Below are positions 1 through 6,453 of a DNA stretch of 27,789 nucleotides, in pieces. The notes under the pieces are model-generated. The model did no database searches, was not told the DNA's origin, and saw only the letters and a list, made by a program, of their open reading frames with translations. The stretch comes from Actinomycetota bacterium (GTDB taxonomy: Bacteria; Actinomycetota; AC-67): NCBI GenBank assembly GCA_041658565.1, contig JBAZZY010000031.1, positions 1 through 27,789 of the forward strand, given 5' to 3'. Positions within the stretch are counted from its first letter, which is position 1. Each line of letters begins with the position of its first letter. The position numbers and the translations under genes are program-made.

Positions 1-605
1 TCGACCGACGACATCGAAGGCGCCACCGCGGTGCGCGCCGGCAGCACGTCGCCGATGCCCAGACCGTTGCCGAAGTGACGCATGAGCGCCGGTCCTTTGG
101 TGGATGTGTTGATTCCCGTCGGGCCTCCGAAGAAGCACATCTGCGGGTTTGCGGTGATTCCGGTGTTCAGCCGGATCAGCGCGAAGTCTTTGGGGCTTTG
201 CAGAACCGCGTAGACGAAACTGCCGATCACCCGGCCGGTGGAGTCCTTTGCCCATGGACCACCGGTCTTCCAAACCGACTCGCCTGCGTCTTGCTGGATC
301 GGACCCTTGCCGAGGACGCAGTGTCCGGCGGTGCCGACGTAGACGCGGTTGTCGCTGTCGCGGAAGACGAAGTTCAGGGTGCAGTACCCGATTGGGGTCT
401 CCACCAAAGCGCCGGGCCGGACGCCGGGGCAGGTGCCCGTGCCGACCGGCAACTTGCCTGCGGTCGGGACCGCGATCAGAGGGCAATCCGCCTTGCCTAA
501 CCGAAGCGACGGCGCGCGCGCGGCCTGAGCCGGAGTGACGAGCAGAACCACGCACGCGGCACCGAGCAGCGCGCGCGCGGCAGACCCGCGGCCGTTTCGC
601 CTCAC
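1..605 (-). CDS. Secreted trypsin-like serine protease, N-terminal part (runs off window)
   Basis: Open on the minus strand from a GTG at 605 to the window edge without a stop (about 201 residues visible). The first ~30 residues form a signal peptide: basic start (RRNGRG), hydrophobic stretch and a PAQA cleavage-like site. The chymotrypsin-fold hallmarks follow: TAGHC with the catalytic His near residue 95 and DFALIRL with the catalytic Asp near residue 140. The catalytic Ser motif would lie beyond the left edge. Cysteines near residues 41, 59, 75, 96 and 157 suggest disulfides in an exported enzyme. No clear Shine-Dalgarno precedes the GTG, so the exact start is uncertain. Substrate is unknown. 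The class is well supported by the paired His and Asp motifs; whether the protein is complete and active cannot be seen here. Confidence 0.82.
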   Translation of the reverse strand, partial: MRRNGRGSAARALLGAACVVLLVTPAQAARAPSLRLGKADCPLIAVPTAGKLPVGTGTCPGVRPGALVETPIGYCTLNFVFRDSDNRVYVGTAGHCVLGKGPIQQDAGESVWKTGGPWAKDSTGRVIGSFVYAVLQSPKDFALIRLNTGITANPQMCFFGGPTGINTSTKGPALMRHFGNGLGIGDVLPARTAVAPSMSSV

Positions 606-646
606 GCTTGTATCAACGCACCAGTCGGCCAAGCGTTTCGGTCCGG

Positions 647-652
647 TAGGCT
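647..652 (+). promoter_or_regulatory. Predicted -10 element of tRNA-Ser(UGA)
   Basis: TAGGCT preceded by GG, 9 nt upstream of the tRNA 5' end, which fits transcription starting just before the mature tRNA. The same TAnnnT form recurs before other tRNAs in the window. No good -35 is visible. Confidence 0.5.
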
Positions 653-661
653 GGGGCTTCT

Positions 662-750
662 GGAGGGCTACGGTAACTGGCAACCGGGCGGTCTTGAAAA
701 CCGCTGACGCGCTGAGAGGCGCTATGGGGGTTCGAGTCCCTCGCCCTCCG
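662..750 (+). tRNA. tRNA-Ser (anticodon UGA)
   Basis: The acceptor stem GGAGGGC pairs with GCCCTCC at the 3' end, followed by discriminator G. The anticodon arm is GCGGT-CTTGAAA-ACCGC with anticodon TGA at 695-697. A long variable arm follows, as expected for class II serine tRNAs, then a T arm with GGTTCGAGTCC. CCA is not encoded. It reads the UCA codon and, by wobble, other UCN codons. Confidence 0.95.
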
Positions 751-844
751 CTGGTGAGTTGTTTCTAACCCGCCGGGTCCACCTCGCAGCATTTGCGGCC
801 TTTAGGCGTTGGATCCATGTGCCGATCATTTTCTGGGGGATTCA

Positions 845-1684
845 ATGACCAGAGGCCAACATCTCGGACAGCTTGTGGCCCGCGCCCGCAGCGTGTTCTC
901 GACCCGTCGCGTGACGGCGCTGTTGTGGGCCGCTGTGCTTGCTGCCGGTGCGATGGGTGGTTGGGGGTTCGTGCGCTCCCCGGAATCCGGCCGGCCGGCC
1001 GGCCCGCTCGGGAGCACGGGCGAATCCCAAGCCCCCGAAGCGCGCCCGACGTCATCCTCGCGCCCGAGTCGACCTCCGTCCCGGGATCGGCGGGGTGGTC
1101 CCGGAGAGACCGACCAAACATGGCCGTCCTCGTGGATTCACGACGCTCCCGGTTGTATCGACGGCACGGACAACCCGTGCGCTCACATGTACTTGCCGCC
1201 CGGTACCGGAATCGACGGCAACCGCTTCATCGCGACCACGTTTAGCATCGACGATCCCGAGCCGGTCATCGGGCAGATCGTGACCATCTCGGTCGAAGCC
1301 GCGGACCGGGATGACCCTTATTGCTGCGCCATCACGATGAGCGTCAAGCGCGATCCGGATCCCACCATCATCCAGTGCCAATCCGACCGTCCACCCCCGG
1401 GCCTCACCAGGACGGGCGGCCGGGTGGTGAAGAAGCTCCGGTGGAAGGTGCCCGCCGAGGGCCGGTGGGTCATGAACGTGCATGCGATCGGTCGCTGCGG
1501 TTCGCCGGGTGGCAGCGAGCAAACCGGCTGGTCGGCCTTCGAAGTCCGCCCGGCCCCAAGCCCTTCCCCTTCCCCAACCGGCTCGTCGCCGACGCCCTCA
1601 CCAACGCCCACCGCTCCCGAGCCGTCGCCGTCTCCTTCCCCGACGGAGAGCACTCCCGACCAGACGCCGTCGCCTTTGATCTGA
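845..1684 (+). CDS. Membrane-anchored or secreted hypothetical protein with Pro/Ser/Thr-rich tail
   Basis: The ATG at 845 is preceded by a purine-rich GGGGGA, which I prefer to the in-frame ATG at 809. The 279-residue product has a basic N-terminus and one hydrophobic segment (about residues 20-42, ending GAMGGWGF), then a low-complexity Arg/Pro/Ser linker. A compact middle region (about 95-230) has several cysteines, including a CC pair and the pattern GCIDGTDNPC, and alternating beta-like strands (VIGQIVTISVEAADRD; GRWVMNVHAIGRC). The C-terminal ~50 residues are a Pro-Ser-Thr repeat tail (PSPSPSP, PTPSPTPT), typical of extended cell-wall-spanning regions. The middle domain looks like an Ig-like fold, but I do not recognise a named family. 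It probably acts at the cell surface. It sits alone between tRNA-Ser and the cassette-like region. Confidence 0.7.
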   Translation: MTRGQHLGQLVARARSVFSTRRVTALLWAAVLAAGAMGGWGFVRSPESGRPAGPLGSTGESQAPEARPTSSSRPSRPPSRDRRGGPGETDQTWPSSWIHDAPGCIDGTDNPCAHMYLPPGTGIDGNRFIATTFSIDDPEPVIGQIVTISVEAADRDDPYCCAITMSVKRDPDPTIIQCQSDRPPPGLTRTGGRVVKKLRWKVPAEGRWVMNVHAIGRCGSPGGSEQTGWSAFEVRPAPSPSPSPTGSSPTPSPTPTAPEPSPSPSPTESTPDQTPSPLI

Positions 1685-1689
1685 TCGCG

Positions 1690-2027
1690 CGCGCCGGCCG
1701 GGTGAAGGGACTTATCCAGCCGAAGTTTCGGAGTCGTCGGCTGCCGGGGTCGCGGCCTGGCGCGCGCGACGCTACTTCGCGCACCAGCAACCGTCGCCGG
1801 CGCCACGCCGTTGACTGTGACGCGGCCGCCGGCAGCAGGAAGATCAGCGCGACGGGCAGAGCTACCTGGGGAGCAACCTGGAGTCAGGTCCGGACCGGCG
1901 CATTGTCTGAACCCGTGGTCGGAAGGATGAATCGAAGGAGCACGTAGGCGGTTCCCGCAATGAGGGCGCTGACCCACCGAGGGAACTCCGCTAACAGATC
2001 CAGTAGGCCATCGTCTTTCTTCGTCAT
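1690..2027 (-). pseudogene. Remnant of a membrane-anchored Mrr-like restriction endonuclease N-terminus
   Basis: The ATG at 2027 overlaps the last base of the upstream stop (TGATG) and opens a 47-residue ORF with one hydrophobic segment (WVSALIAGTAYVLLRFIL) that ends at a TGA (1884-1886). The same frame continues directly after the TGA with a second hydrophobic segment (VALPVALIFLLPAAA) followed by WRRRRLLVRE. Two TM helices then an Arg-rich stretch is the N-terminal plan I associate with membrane-anchored Mrr/DUF2034-type restriction endonucleases. The nuclease domain that should follow is absent: the frame degenerates near 1700 and runs into the opposing gene. It therefore looks like a gene broken by a nonsense mutation and a 3' deletion. 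Family assignment is from memory of the architecture only. The first 47 residues could still be a small membrane protein. Confidence 0.42.
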
Positions 2028-2644
2028 CACGCCTCGTTCGTCTGACGCTCGCGATCAGCCGCGGCTTGCGAGGTGGGCCGGCGGCTGATCGCGGTGTTAG
2101 GAGGTGACTGCGCGGCTCCCAGCGGCAGGACCTCAAGTTCAACCTCAGCCGGCGTATCGATGATCCCAACGCGGTCCACCATCCCGTCGAACGGAAGGGC
2201 GAGTGTACTGAGCAACTCGACGGCCCGGGGAAACGCAGCGCCGGGCAGTTCGAGGGCAAGGCTGCAGTGCGGATTCCACGAATCCGGCAGATGGTAGGCA
2301 ACTGGCCCGCTACCGACAGCGGCGAGCAACTCATGGACGCCGAGGTGAATCTGACGGAGGCGCTTGGACTGGGTCACGCCCAAGAAGAGGGTGGGGGGTT
2401 TGTTCAAGAAAGCGCCGAGTCCCGAGAACACGACCGGGAATGGCTCCAGGGCGGAGAGCCGCGCACGAAGCGTGGCCGTGAACTCCCGGCGGTCGATGGC
2501 GTCATAGACCGCCAACGTTACGTGTGGGCGGTAAGGGCCGTCGTGCAGGGTCCGTGCGAGCCCCGCCTCAGCGAGCGTCCACCAGATGTCACGGACCCTG
2601 GATTCCGTTTGCATGTCGAACCACGCGGAAACCGCGATCGCCAT
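2027..2644 (-). CDS. 2'-5' RNA ligase / 2H phosphoesterase family protein
   Basis: The 205-residue product carries the two hallmark motifs of 2H phosphoesterases: PHVTL (His near residue 41) and PHCSL (His near residue 126). Family members are RNA ligases, cyclic phosphodiesterases or nucleotide-processing enzymes; the substrate here is unknown. I chose ATG 2644 over the upstream in-frame ATG at 2668 because GGGGAG lies 3-8 nt before it. The last ~23 residues (after LGAAQ, NTAISRRP to the end) are encoded by an attC-like palindrome at 2040-2102, as when a cassette gene reads through its own recombination site. The stop overlaps the start of the next remnant gene by one base. It probably sits in an integron-type cassette array: no GCGCGC runs occur here although they are frequent in most of the window. 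Confidence 0.85.
   Translation of the reverse strand: MAIAVSAWFDMQTESRVRDIWWTLAEAGLARTLHDGPYRPHVTLAVYDAIDRREFTATLRARLSALEPFPVVFSGLGAFLNKPPTLFLGVTQSKRLRQIHLGVHELLAAVGSGPVAYHLPDSWNPHCSLALELPGAAFPRAVELLSTLALPFDGMVDRVGIIDTPAEVELEVLPLGAAQSPPNTAISRRPTSQAAADRERQTNEA
2040..2102 (-). repeat. Degenerate attC-like recombination site
   Basis: Read on the minus strand, TCCTAAC (RYYYAAC-like) and GTCAGAC (GTTRRRY-like, one mismatch at the third base) flank a perfect 12-bp inverted repeat, GCGGCTGATCGC at 2081-2092 and GCGATCAGCCGC at 2051-2062, with an 18-nt loop. Length (63 bp) and position at the 3' end of the 2H gene fit an attC. Against it: the repeat is perfect, without the usual extrahelical base, and both core sites deviate. 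It could instead be an ordinary hairpin inside the coding end. Confidence 0.45.
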
Positions 2645-2662
2645 GTTCTCCCCGTCCTCGTC

Positions 2663-2722
2663 GCCCAACGGTTGAGCCCACCTGCGCGGCGCTGCCGCGT
2701 CAGGTGCAGCGATTAGTTAGCC
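2663..2722 (-). repeat. attC: attC-like integron recombination site
   Basis: On the minus strand the site starts GGCTAAC (R''-like, one deviation from RYYYAAC) and ends GTTGGGC, a perfect match to GTTRRRY. Between them nested arms fold: CACCTG with CAGGTG, enclosing CGCGGC-AGC-GCCGCG, with unpaired bases outside the core arms as in real attC sites. The 60-bp length is typical. The TAA stop of the upstream gene (2717-2719) lies inside GGCTAAC, and the next gene's Shine-Dalgarno and ATG (2644) follow 19 nt after the 3' core. This arrangement is characteristic of integron gene cassettes. Confidence 0.72.
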
Positions 2723-3076
2723 CGCGCCATACTCCTGCCACGTATACGCCATGTTCTGAAACGACTTAGCGCGGCTCATGGCGGGGAAACGTCCGACGAC
2801 AGGGACAATCTTCTTCCTGAGAGCGAACGCAACGCCCAGGTCAAAGATCGACCCCATGCTTTCGCCGTCCCAGATGATGTGAACTTCGTCGGCTAGTTCG
2901 ATCGCCCGCCGATTTGTCTTGCAAATCTCAAGCCCTGTCGGGTCATCTTGCGGGGTGTCTCTGGCCGGATAATAGACCGAGTGTCCAGCCAGTTCCAACG
3001 ATGCGACCTCTGCCAGGATTCCGTCCACAGTTTCCTGAGATGCGTTTCTCACAGGACAAATCATAAAGATGTTCAT
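2717..3076 (-). CDS. Nucleoside 2-deoxyribosyltransferase-like protein (cassette gene)
   Basis: The 119-residue protein resembles the small Rossmann-like nucleoside 2-deoxyribosyltransferase fold. It has an N-terminal strand MNIFMICPVR, a helix with ELAGHSVYYPARD, then ADEVHIIWDGESMGSIFDLG followed by VAFALRKKIVPV, which matches the family's D...G..fDLG.A.a..K pattern. Members cleave or transfer the N-glycosidic bond of deoxynucleosides, or have diverged to bind or hydrolyse other nucleotides; the real substrate is not inferable. The upstream GAAGGTGA is a weak ribosome site for the ATG at 3076. Base composition is visibly lower in GC than the neighbours. The TAA stop is built into the 5' core of the attC-like site, and the 2H phosphoesterase gene follows. 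Such cassette genes are often defence- or nucleotide-related, but that is only context. Confidence 0.68.
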   Translation of the reverse strand: MNIFMICPVRNASQETVDGILAEVASLELAGHSVYYPARDTPQDDPTGLEICKTNRRAIELADEVHIIWDGESMGSIFDLGVAFALRKKIVPVVGRFPAMSRAKSFQNMAYTWQEYGAG

Positions 3077-3151
3077 TCTGGCTTCACCTTCTGCCCGACG
3101 AAGCGGGCTAACTTCTGTTTCTGCGGACCTGAAAAAGTCCGTCGGTTGGTC

Positions 3152-3694
3152 CCGACCGAGCGTGCAGCCTGCTGCATCTGGGCGAGGAACCCTCTGCGAC
3201 CAGCAAGATCATTCCATCCATCGCTTTGACTCCCCGGGCTTTGGCGGCCCGCCTGGCCAGCATAGTCCTCAGTCCCCCGGACTCCGTTCGGCAGAGGCGT
3301 GCCGTTTCCTTGTCCGGGCCGCGCGGATTCCCATGGGCAATCCAGTCGGGGACTGATGCCGTGAGGGCTTGGCCCGACGTGTGGGCGTTGCCGCGCACCT
3401 ACGAGTTCCGCAACAGTTGGTAGATGATTAGGAGTCGCCCCCCTTCCTGGTGTCGCCGGTTGGCTGGGGTCGCACGGAGAAGCCACAACGTCGTCTACGA
3501 GACCGCGCTTTACCTGATGGACCTCGCGAAGAGAGAGCTTCTCTTGCAGCGCAAGATCGGAAAAGCCTTTGTGGCCTTCCCCGTGCCGGACCTCGCAGGC
3601 CGTCTTCGAGGGGGCTGATCCCTGTGCCGTCGAGCGGTGGGACTGCGCAGGCATTTGCCCCGAACGGGCTATAGACCGCACGAACCGATCGACC
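3152..3694. other. Stretch without a recognisable gene upstream of the cassettes
   Basis: Several overlapping open frames exist on both strands, but none shows a family I recognise or a convincing ribosome site with good codon use along its whole length. I see no integron integrase: none of the tyrosine-recombinase R-H-R-Y boxes is visible. It may hold decayed genes. A short + strand frame at 3424-3618 is listed separately. A TATAGA (3670-3675) and the -10 of the next gene lie at the right end. Confidence 0.5.
3424..3618 (+). CDS. Small hypothetical ORF, possibly a gene fragment
   Basis: A 64-residue frame whose first ~20 codons look random. From NVVYETALYLMDLAKR onward it has a protein-like pattern (helix-like ELLLQRKIGK, then FVAFPVPDLAGRL) with GC-rich third positions. 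There is no Shine-Dalgarno at the ATG, so the sensible part could belong to a truncated or frameshifted gene. I do not recognise the family. It lies next to the putative cassette array, where gene debris is common. Confidence 0.2.
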   Translation: MIRSRPPSWCRRLAGVARRSHNVVYETALYLMDLAKRELLLQRKIGKAFVAFPVPDLAGRLRGG

Positions 3695-3700
3695 TAGGCT
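3695..3700 (+). promoter_or_regulatory. Predicted -10 element giving a leaderless mRNA
   Basis: TAGGCT ends 7 nt before the ATG at 3708, so transcription would begin at or next to the start codon. No Shine-Dalgarno is present, consistent with leaderless translation. Confidence 0.45.
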
Positions 3701-3707
3701 CGCAAGC

Positions 3708-4460
3708 ATGGAAACCGGACGGGAAGTCTTCCAGTGGTTGTCGGCGGCGGCTTTTATTGGGCTCGCGTTGACGACCTTTTCTTTGTGGCGGCGGCAGCGT
3801 GAGCGCGCCGAGGCGCACCTCGCTTGGGCAATGGCCTTGTTTGGGGCCGCGATTCTTGCCGGGGTGATCGTGGCTCGTGTTTACCCATCCAGTGCCGCGC
3901 GGCTCTTTCCTCCCCAAGCCGCGCGGATCATCACGCCGGTCTTGGTGGTCCTTGGACTCTATGCGTTCTTGCTGTTCCTCTCGGACTTCATTCGCTTCCC
4001 GGCGTGGGCGCGCGCCTTGGCCGTCGCCGGAACGGTAGTGATGGCTGCGTTGTCGGCGATTGAGCGACCCGACATCGCATTGGTGAACGGCCAGATCACT
4101 TCGGTGGACGTCAACAACCCGATGGATTTCGTTTTCTTCGTCAAGGCGCTGTACATCTACCTGGCGATCGGTTTCGGGGTTCTCGCGGTTTCGTTCGGCG
4201 TTTATGCTGTACGCGTTTCGCAGCCGGCGCGCGCCCGGATGCTGACAACGTCGGCGGGATTCCTGGTGCTGTTCGTCGCGTCTGGGATCGTGCCGCGCGT
4301 GCTGATCGGTCGGCCGAGCAGCAGCGTGATTCTCTGGATCATTCTGCTCAACCAAGCCTTCGTGTTCGCATCTGCACCGCTGCTGTACTTCGGGTTCACG
4401 CCGCCGCAGGTGTTGAAACGCCGCGCCGGTCGTCGCGGGGCTGTGCGGCACGCGGCGTAA
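3708..4460 (+). CDS. Polytopic membrane protein, about seven TM segments
   Basis: The 250-residue product has roughly seven hydrophobic segments: about residues 9-26, 39-58, 70-92, 100-118, 143-168, 180-198 and 204-224. Short charged loops separate them (RRQRERAEAH; SDFIRFPAWARA). The C-terminal tail is basic (LKRRAGRRGAVRHAA), which suggests a cytoplasmic C-terminus. There is no catalytic or transporter signature I can name. The layout resembles the 7TM sensor regions that precede histidine kinases, but no output domain follows. The ATG at 3708 is preceded by a -10 element rather than a ribosome site. It converges with the metallo-hydrolase gene, the two stops separated by 15 bp within a hairpin. 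Confidence 0.75.
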   Translation: METGREVFQWLSAAAFIGLALTTFSLWRRQRERAEAHLAWAMALFGAAILAGVIVARVYPSSAARLFPPQAARIITPVLVVLGLYAFLLFLSDFIRFPAWARALAVAGTVVMAALSAIERPDIALVNGQITSVDVNNPMDFVFFVKALYIYLAIGFGVLAVSFGVYAVRVSQPARARMLTTSAGFLVLFVASGIVPRVLIGRPSSSVILWIILLNQAFVFASAPLLYFGFTPPQVLKRRAGRRGAVRHAA

Positions 4461-4474
4461 GCGCGCCGCACAGC
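4440..4474. terminator. Bidirectional hairpin between convergent genes
   Basis: GCTGTGCGGC (4440-4449) and GCCGCACAGC (4465-4474) form a perfect 10-bp stem around a 15-nt loop that contains the TAA of the 7TM gene. It lies just before the convergent stop at 4476. No U-tract follows on either strand, so it would be a hairpin-type or Rho-assisted terminator. Confidence 0.55.
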
Positions 4475-4475
4475 G

Positions 4476-5582
4476 TCAGTCCCAGGCTGCGTTTCCGACT
4501 TCGAACGTCAGCACCTCGGGGCGCACGTAGTCCTGTGGGTCAGAGATGAACCGAAGTGCGGGTCGACTATCGGCAGGGATCTTGGCAAGTTCGGCCTCGA
4601 GGGCCGGCCTGTAGTTCTCGCCTCGCGAGGTAACCGGCGGCGCCCAGTTGTCGTGGTGCTCGGGAACCAGCAGCTTGGGCTCAAGCGCTTCGGTATACAT
4701 GCGCGGGTCGCGCAGGCCGTTGGTGAACTGGTCGAACCCCATGATCGCCGAGAGTTCAACGTCGGTCGGGGGGAGCGCGCGCAGCGTGTTGAAAACCTCA
4801 GGGGCGTCCTCTTTCAGCGGGCCGGTTGAGTCGTGCCAGGTGAGCGAGAAGTTGCCGATGCGGAATTGATACAACAGCGACCCGCCTTCCGGATCCGGCA
4901 GGTGCGAGAGCGTGTGGAGCGAGTCCGCGGGCGACGGCGGGTGATTGAGGACTGCACCTGGATCCGTCGGGGGCAGGAGCGGAGCGTGCGGGTCGGTGGT
5001 GTCGGCCGGTTTCGCGCCGGAGTGAACGTGACGCACCACCGTGATGTCGACGTCCGGCCCGAGCGTCGAGATCTCGGCCATGTCTCCGGGGCTGGACGTC
5101 GCGATCTCTTCACAGCGCACTGGATGCTCGGTGAAGCTTCTCGCGGCTGCGCAGTGTTCCGGCGTCCCGACGATGACCGGATCGGAGGCCTCGATGATCA
5201 AGCCTGCGTCGGCGAGGTGATCGAAATGTGAGTGGCCGACGAAGATTGCTTCAGGGCTTAGCGCCGCCAGCTCTTGCGGCGAGATGGGAACGTAGCCGGA
5301 ATATTCGCCCTTTGGTATCCATGCGTCGAGGAGGACAACGTGTCCGCCGATCGCCATCGCGAAGTTGCTCACGCCGAACCAGGACAGGATGACGCGGTCT
5401 GAGCGTACGTTGCCGGTCGCATCGACGTTCTCGATTCCGAAGATGCGCGCGCGCGCCACGACGAGCGGATCACCGGAGTCGGCCGCGGCAATCCCGGTTG
5501 CGACCAATGAAAGCGTGAGCGCCGCAGCGGGAATTGCGCGGCGGCGGGACGTTGATTGCCGGGGGTGGCGTCTGAAAGACAT
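4476..5582 (-). CDS. Exported metallo-beta-lactamase-fold hydrolase
   Basis: The 368-residue product begins at ATG 5582, which has AAGGGAG about 8 nt upstream; the longer in-frame start at 5747 lacks support and would encode an unlikely Arg/Pro-rich prefix. The N-terminus is an Arg-rich signal sequence (SRRRAIPAAALTLSLVATGIAAADS) with some twin-arginine character. The zinc motif GHSHFDHLADAG (HxHxDH) is intact, and further His residues (VRHVHSG, LTWHDSTG, PEHHDNW) could complete a binuclear metal site. The overall plan is closer to UlaG/RomA-like MBL hydrolases than to beta-lactamases; the substrate is unknown. It is divergent from lutA and convergent with the 7TM gene, so probably a single-gene unit. 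Confidence 0.82.
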   Translation of the reverse strand: MSFRRHPRQSTSRRRAIPAAALTLSLVATGIAAADSGDPLVVARARIFGIENVDATGNVRSDRVILSWFGVSNFAMAIGGHVVLLDAWIPKGEYSGYVPISPQELAALSPEAIFVGHSHFDHLADAGLIIEASDPVIVGTPEHCAAARSFTEHPVRCEEIATSSPGDMAEISTLGPDVDITVVRHVHSGAKPADTTDPHAPLLPPTDPGAVLNHPPSPADSLHTLSHLPDPEGGSLLYQFRIGNFSLTWHDSTGPLKEDAPEVFNTLRALPPTDVELSAIMGFDQFTNGLRDPRMYTEALEPKLLVPEHHDNWAPPVTSRGENYRPALEAELAKIPADSRPALRFISDPQDYVRPEVLTFEVGNAAWD

Positions 5583-5682
5583 GGGGCGACTCCCTTGGGT
5601 GACCGACGTGCTCTCGTGCCGGTTGAGTTCGCCGGGCGGGGGCGGATCCCTTCCGCGGTCGCTTGTTGCGTTGCCGCCCGGG

Positions 5683-5688
5683 TAGCAT
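5683..5688 (+). promoter_or_regulatory. Predicted -10 element of the lutABC operon
   Basis: GGTAGCAT contains TAGCAT, 31 nt upstream of the chosen lutA GTG. No convincing -35 is seen, and I see no clear operator palindrome for a LutR/GntR-type regulator. Confidence 0.4.
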
Positions 5689-5718
5689 GCAGCGGAGTCG
5701 GTGGGGAGTGGATCGCGC

Positions 5719-6453
5719 GTGAAGGTCTCTTTGTTCGCAACGTGCATGGTGGACGCGCTGGCGCCCGAGGTCGGCGTCGCGTCGGTTCGACTGTTGCGCG
5801 CGGTCGGGTGTCACGTGACGGTGCCGCGCGCGCAGACCTGTTGCGGTCAACCGGCGTGGAACGCGGGGTTTGCGGCGCAAGCGGCGGAGGTGGCGCGCGC
5901 GAGTTTGGATGCGTTGGACGCGTCCAGTGCCGACGCGGTGGTCGTTCCGGCGGGATCCTGCGCAACGATGATGCGGACGTACTGGCCGCAGATGTTCGAG
6001 GAGGCCGGGGATTCGTCGGCGGCTGCGCGCGCGCGCGACCTCGCCGCGCGAACCTTCGAACTGACCGAGTTCCTTGTGACCCGAGAGTTGCCGGCGTTCG
6101 TGCTCGCCGAACCGGTGAAGGTCGCGTATCACCACTCGTGCCACATGCAGCGCGAGTTGGGCGTGAAGGCTCAGCCCGAGGCGTTGCTCAGACGCGTGGA
6201 CGGGTGCGACGTCGTGCACTGGCCGGCGGCGGAGCGGTGCTGCGGTTTCGGTGGAACCTTCGCGGTGAAGATGCCGGAGATCTCGGTGGCGATGGCCGAC
6301 GACAAACTCGCGTCGCTGGAGGGAATCGCCGACGTGGTTGTCGGAGCCGACGGGTCGTGCTTGTTGCACATGCGCAGCCGAGCGATGCGCGAAGGCCGCG
6401 GGGTCAAGGTGCGTCACATCGCGGAGTTTCTTGCGGGAGCGTTGCCGTCATGA
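5719..6453 (+). CDS. lutA: LutA: lactate oxidation complex Fe-S subunit (CCG domains)
   Basis: The 244-residue protein carries two cysteine-rich CCG domains typical of LutA/YkgE and of succinate/glycolate dehydrogenase Fe-S subunits: ATCMVD...QTCCGQPAWNAG in the N-terminal half and YHHSCHMQRELG...AERCCGFGGTFA in the C-terminal half. With LutB and LutC it forms the cytoplasmic L-lactate oxidising complex that replaces flavin LldD. I chose GTG 5719 because GGGGAG lies about 10 nt upstream and the product then starts MKVSLFATCMVD as in the family; GTG 5701 is an in-frame alternative. The stop overlaps the lutB start (ATGA), showing translational coupling. Confidence 0.9.
   Translation: MKVSLFATCMVDALAPEVGVASVRLLRAVGCHVTVPRAQTCCGQPAWNAGFAAQAAEVARASLDALDASSADAVVVPAGSCATMMRTYWPQMFEEAGDSSAAARARDLAARTFELTEFLVTRELPAFVLAEPVKVAYHHSCHMQRELGVKAQPEALLRRVDGCDVVHWPAAERCCGFGGTFAVKMPEISVAMADDKLASLEGIADVVVGADGSCLLHMRSRAMREGRGVKVRHIAEFLAGALPS

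Noticed and set aside
1318..2334. 338-residue minus frame spanning three regions
   Set aside because: It crosses opposing genes with no coherent domain; Arg/Pro/Ser-rich shadow.
3106..3151. Third attC-like site upstream of the NDT-like gene (minus-strand GTTAGCC with GACCAAC)
   Set aside because: Position is right, but it spans only 46 bp, both cores deviate and the arms are short (CGGAC/GTCCG).
5556..6449. Long in-frame extension upstream of lutB (would give a 763-residue protein)
   Set aside because: It is only the alternative frame of lutA; the lutB start at 6450 overlaps the lutA stop and fits the family N-terminus.
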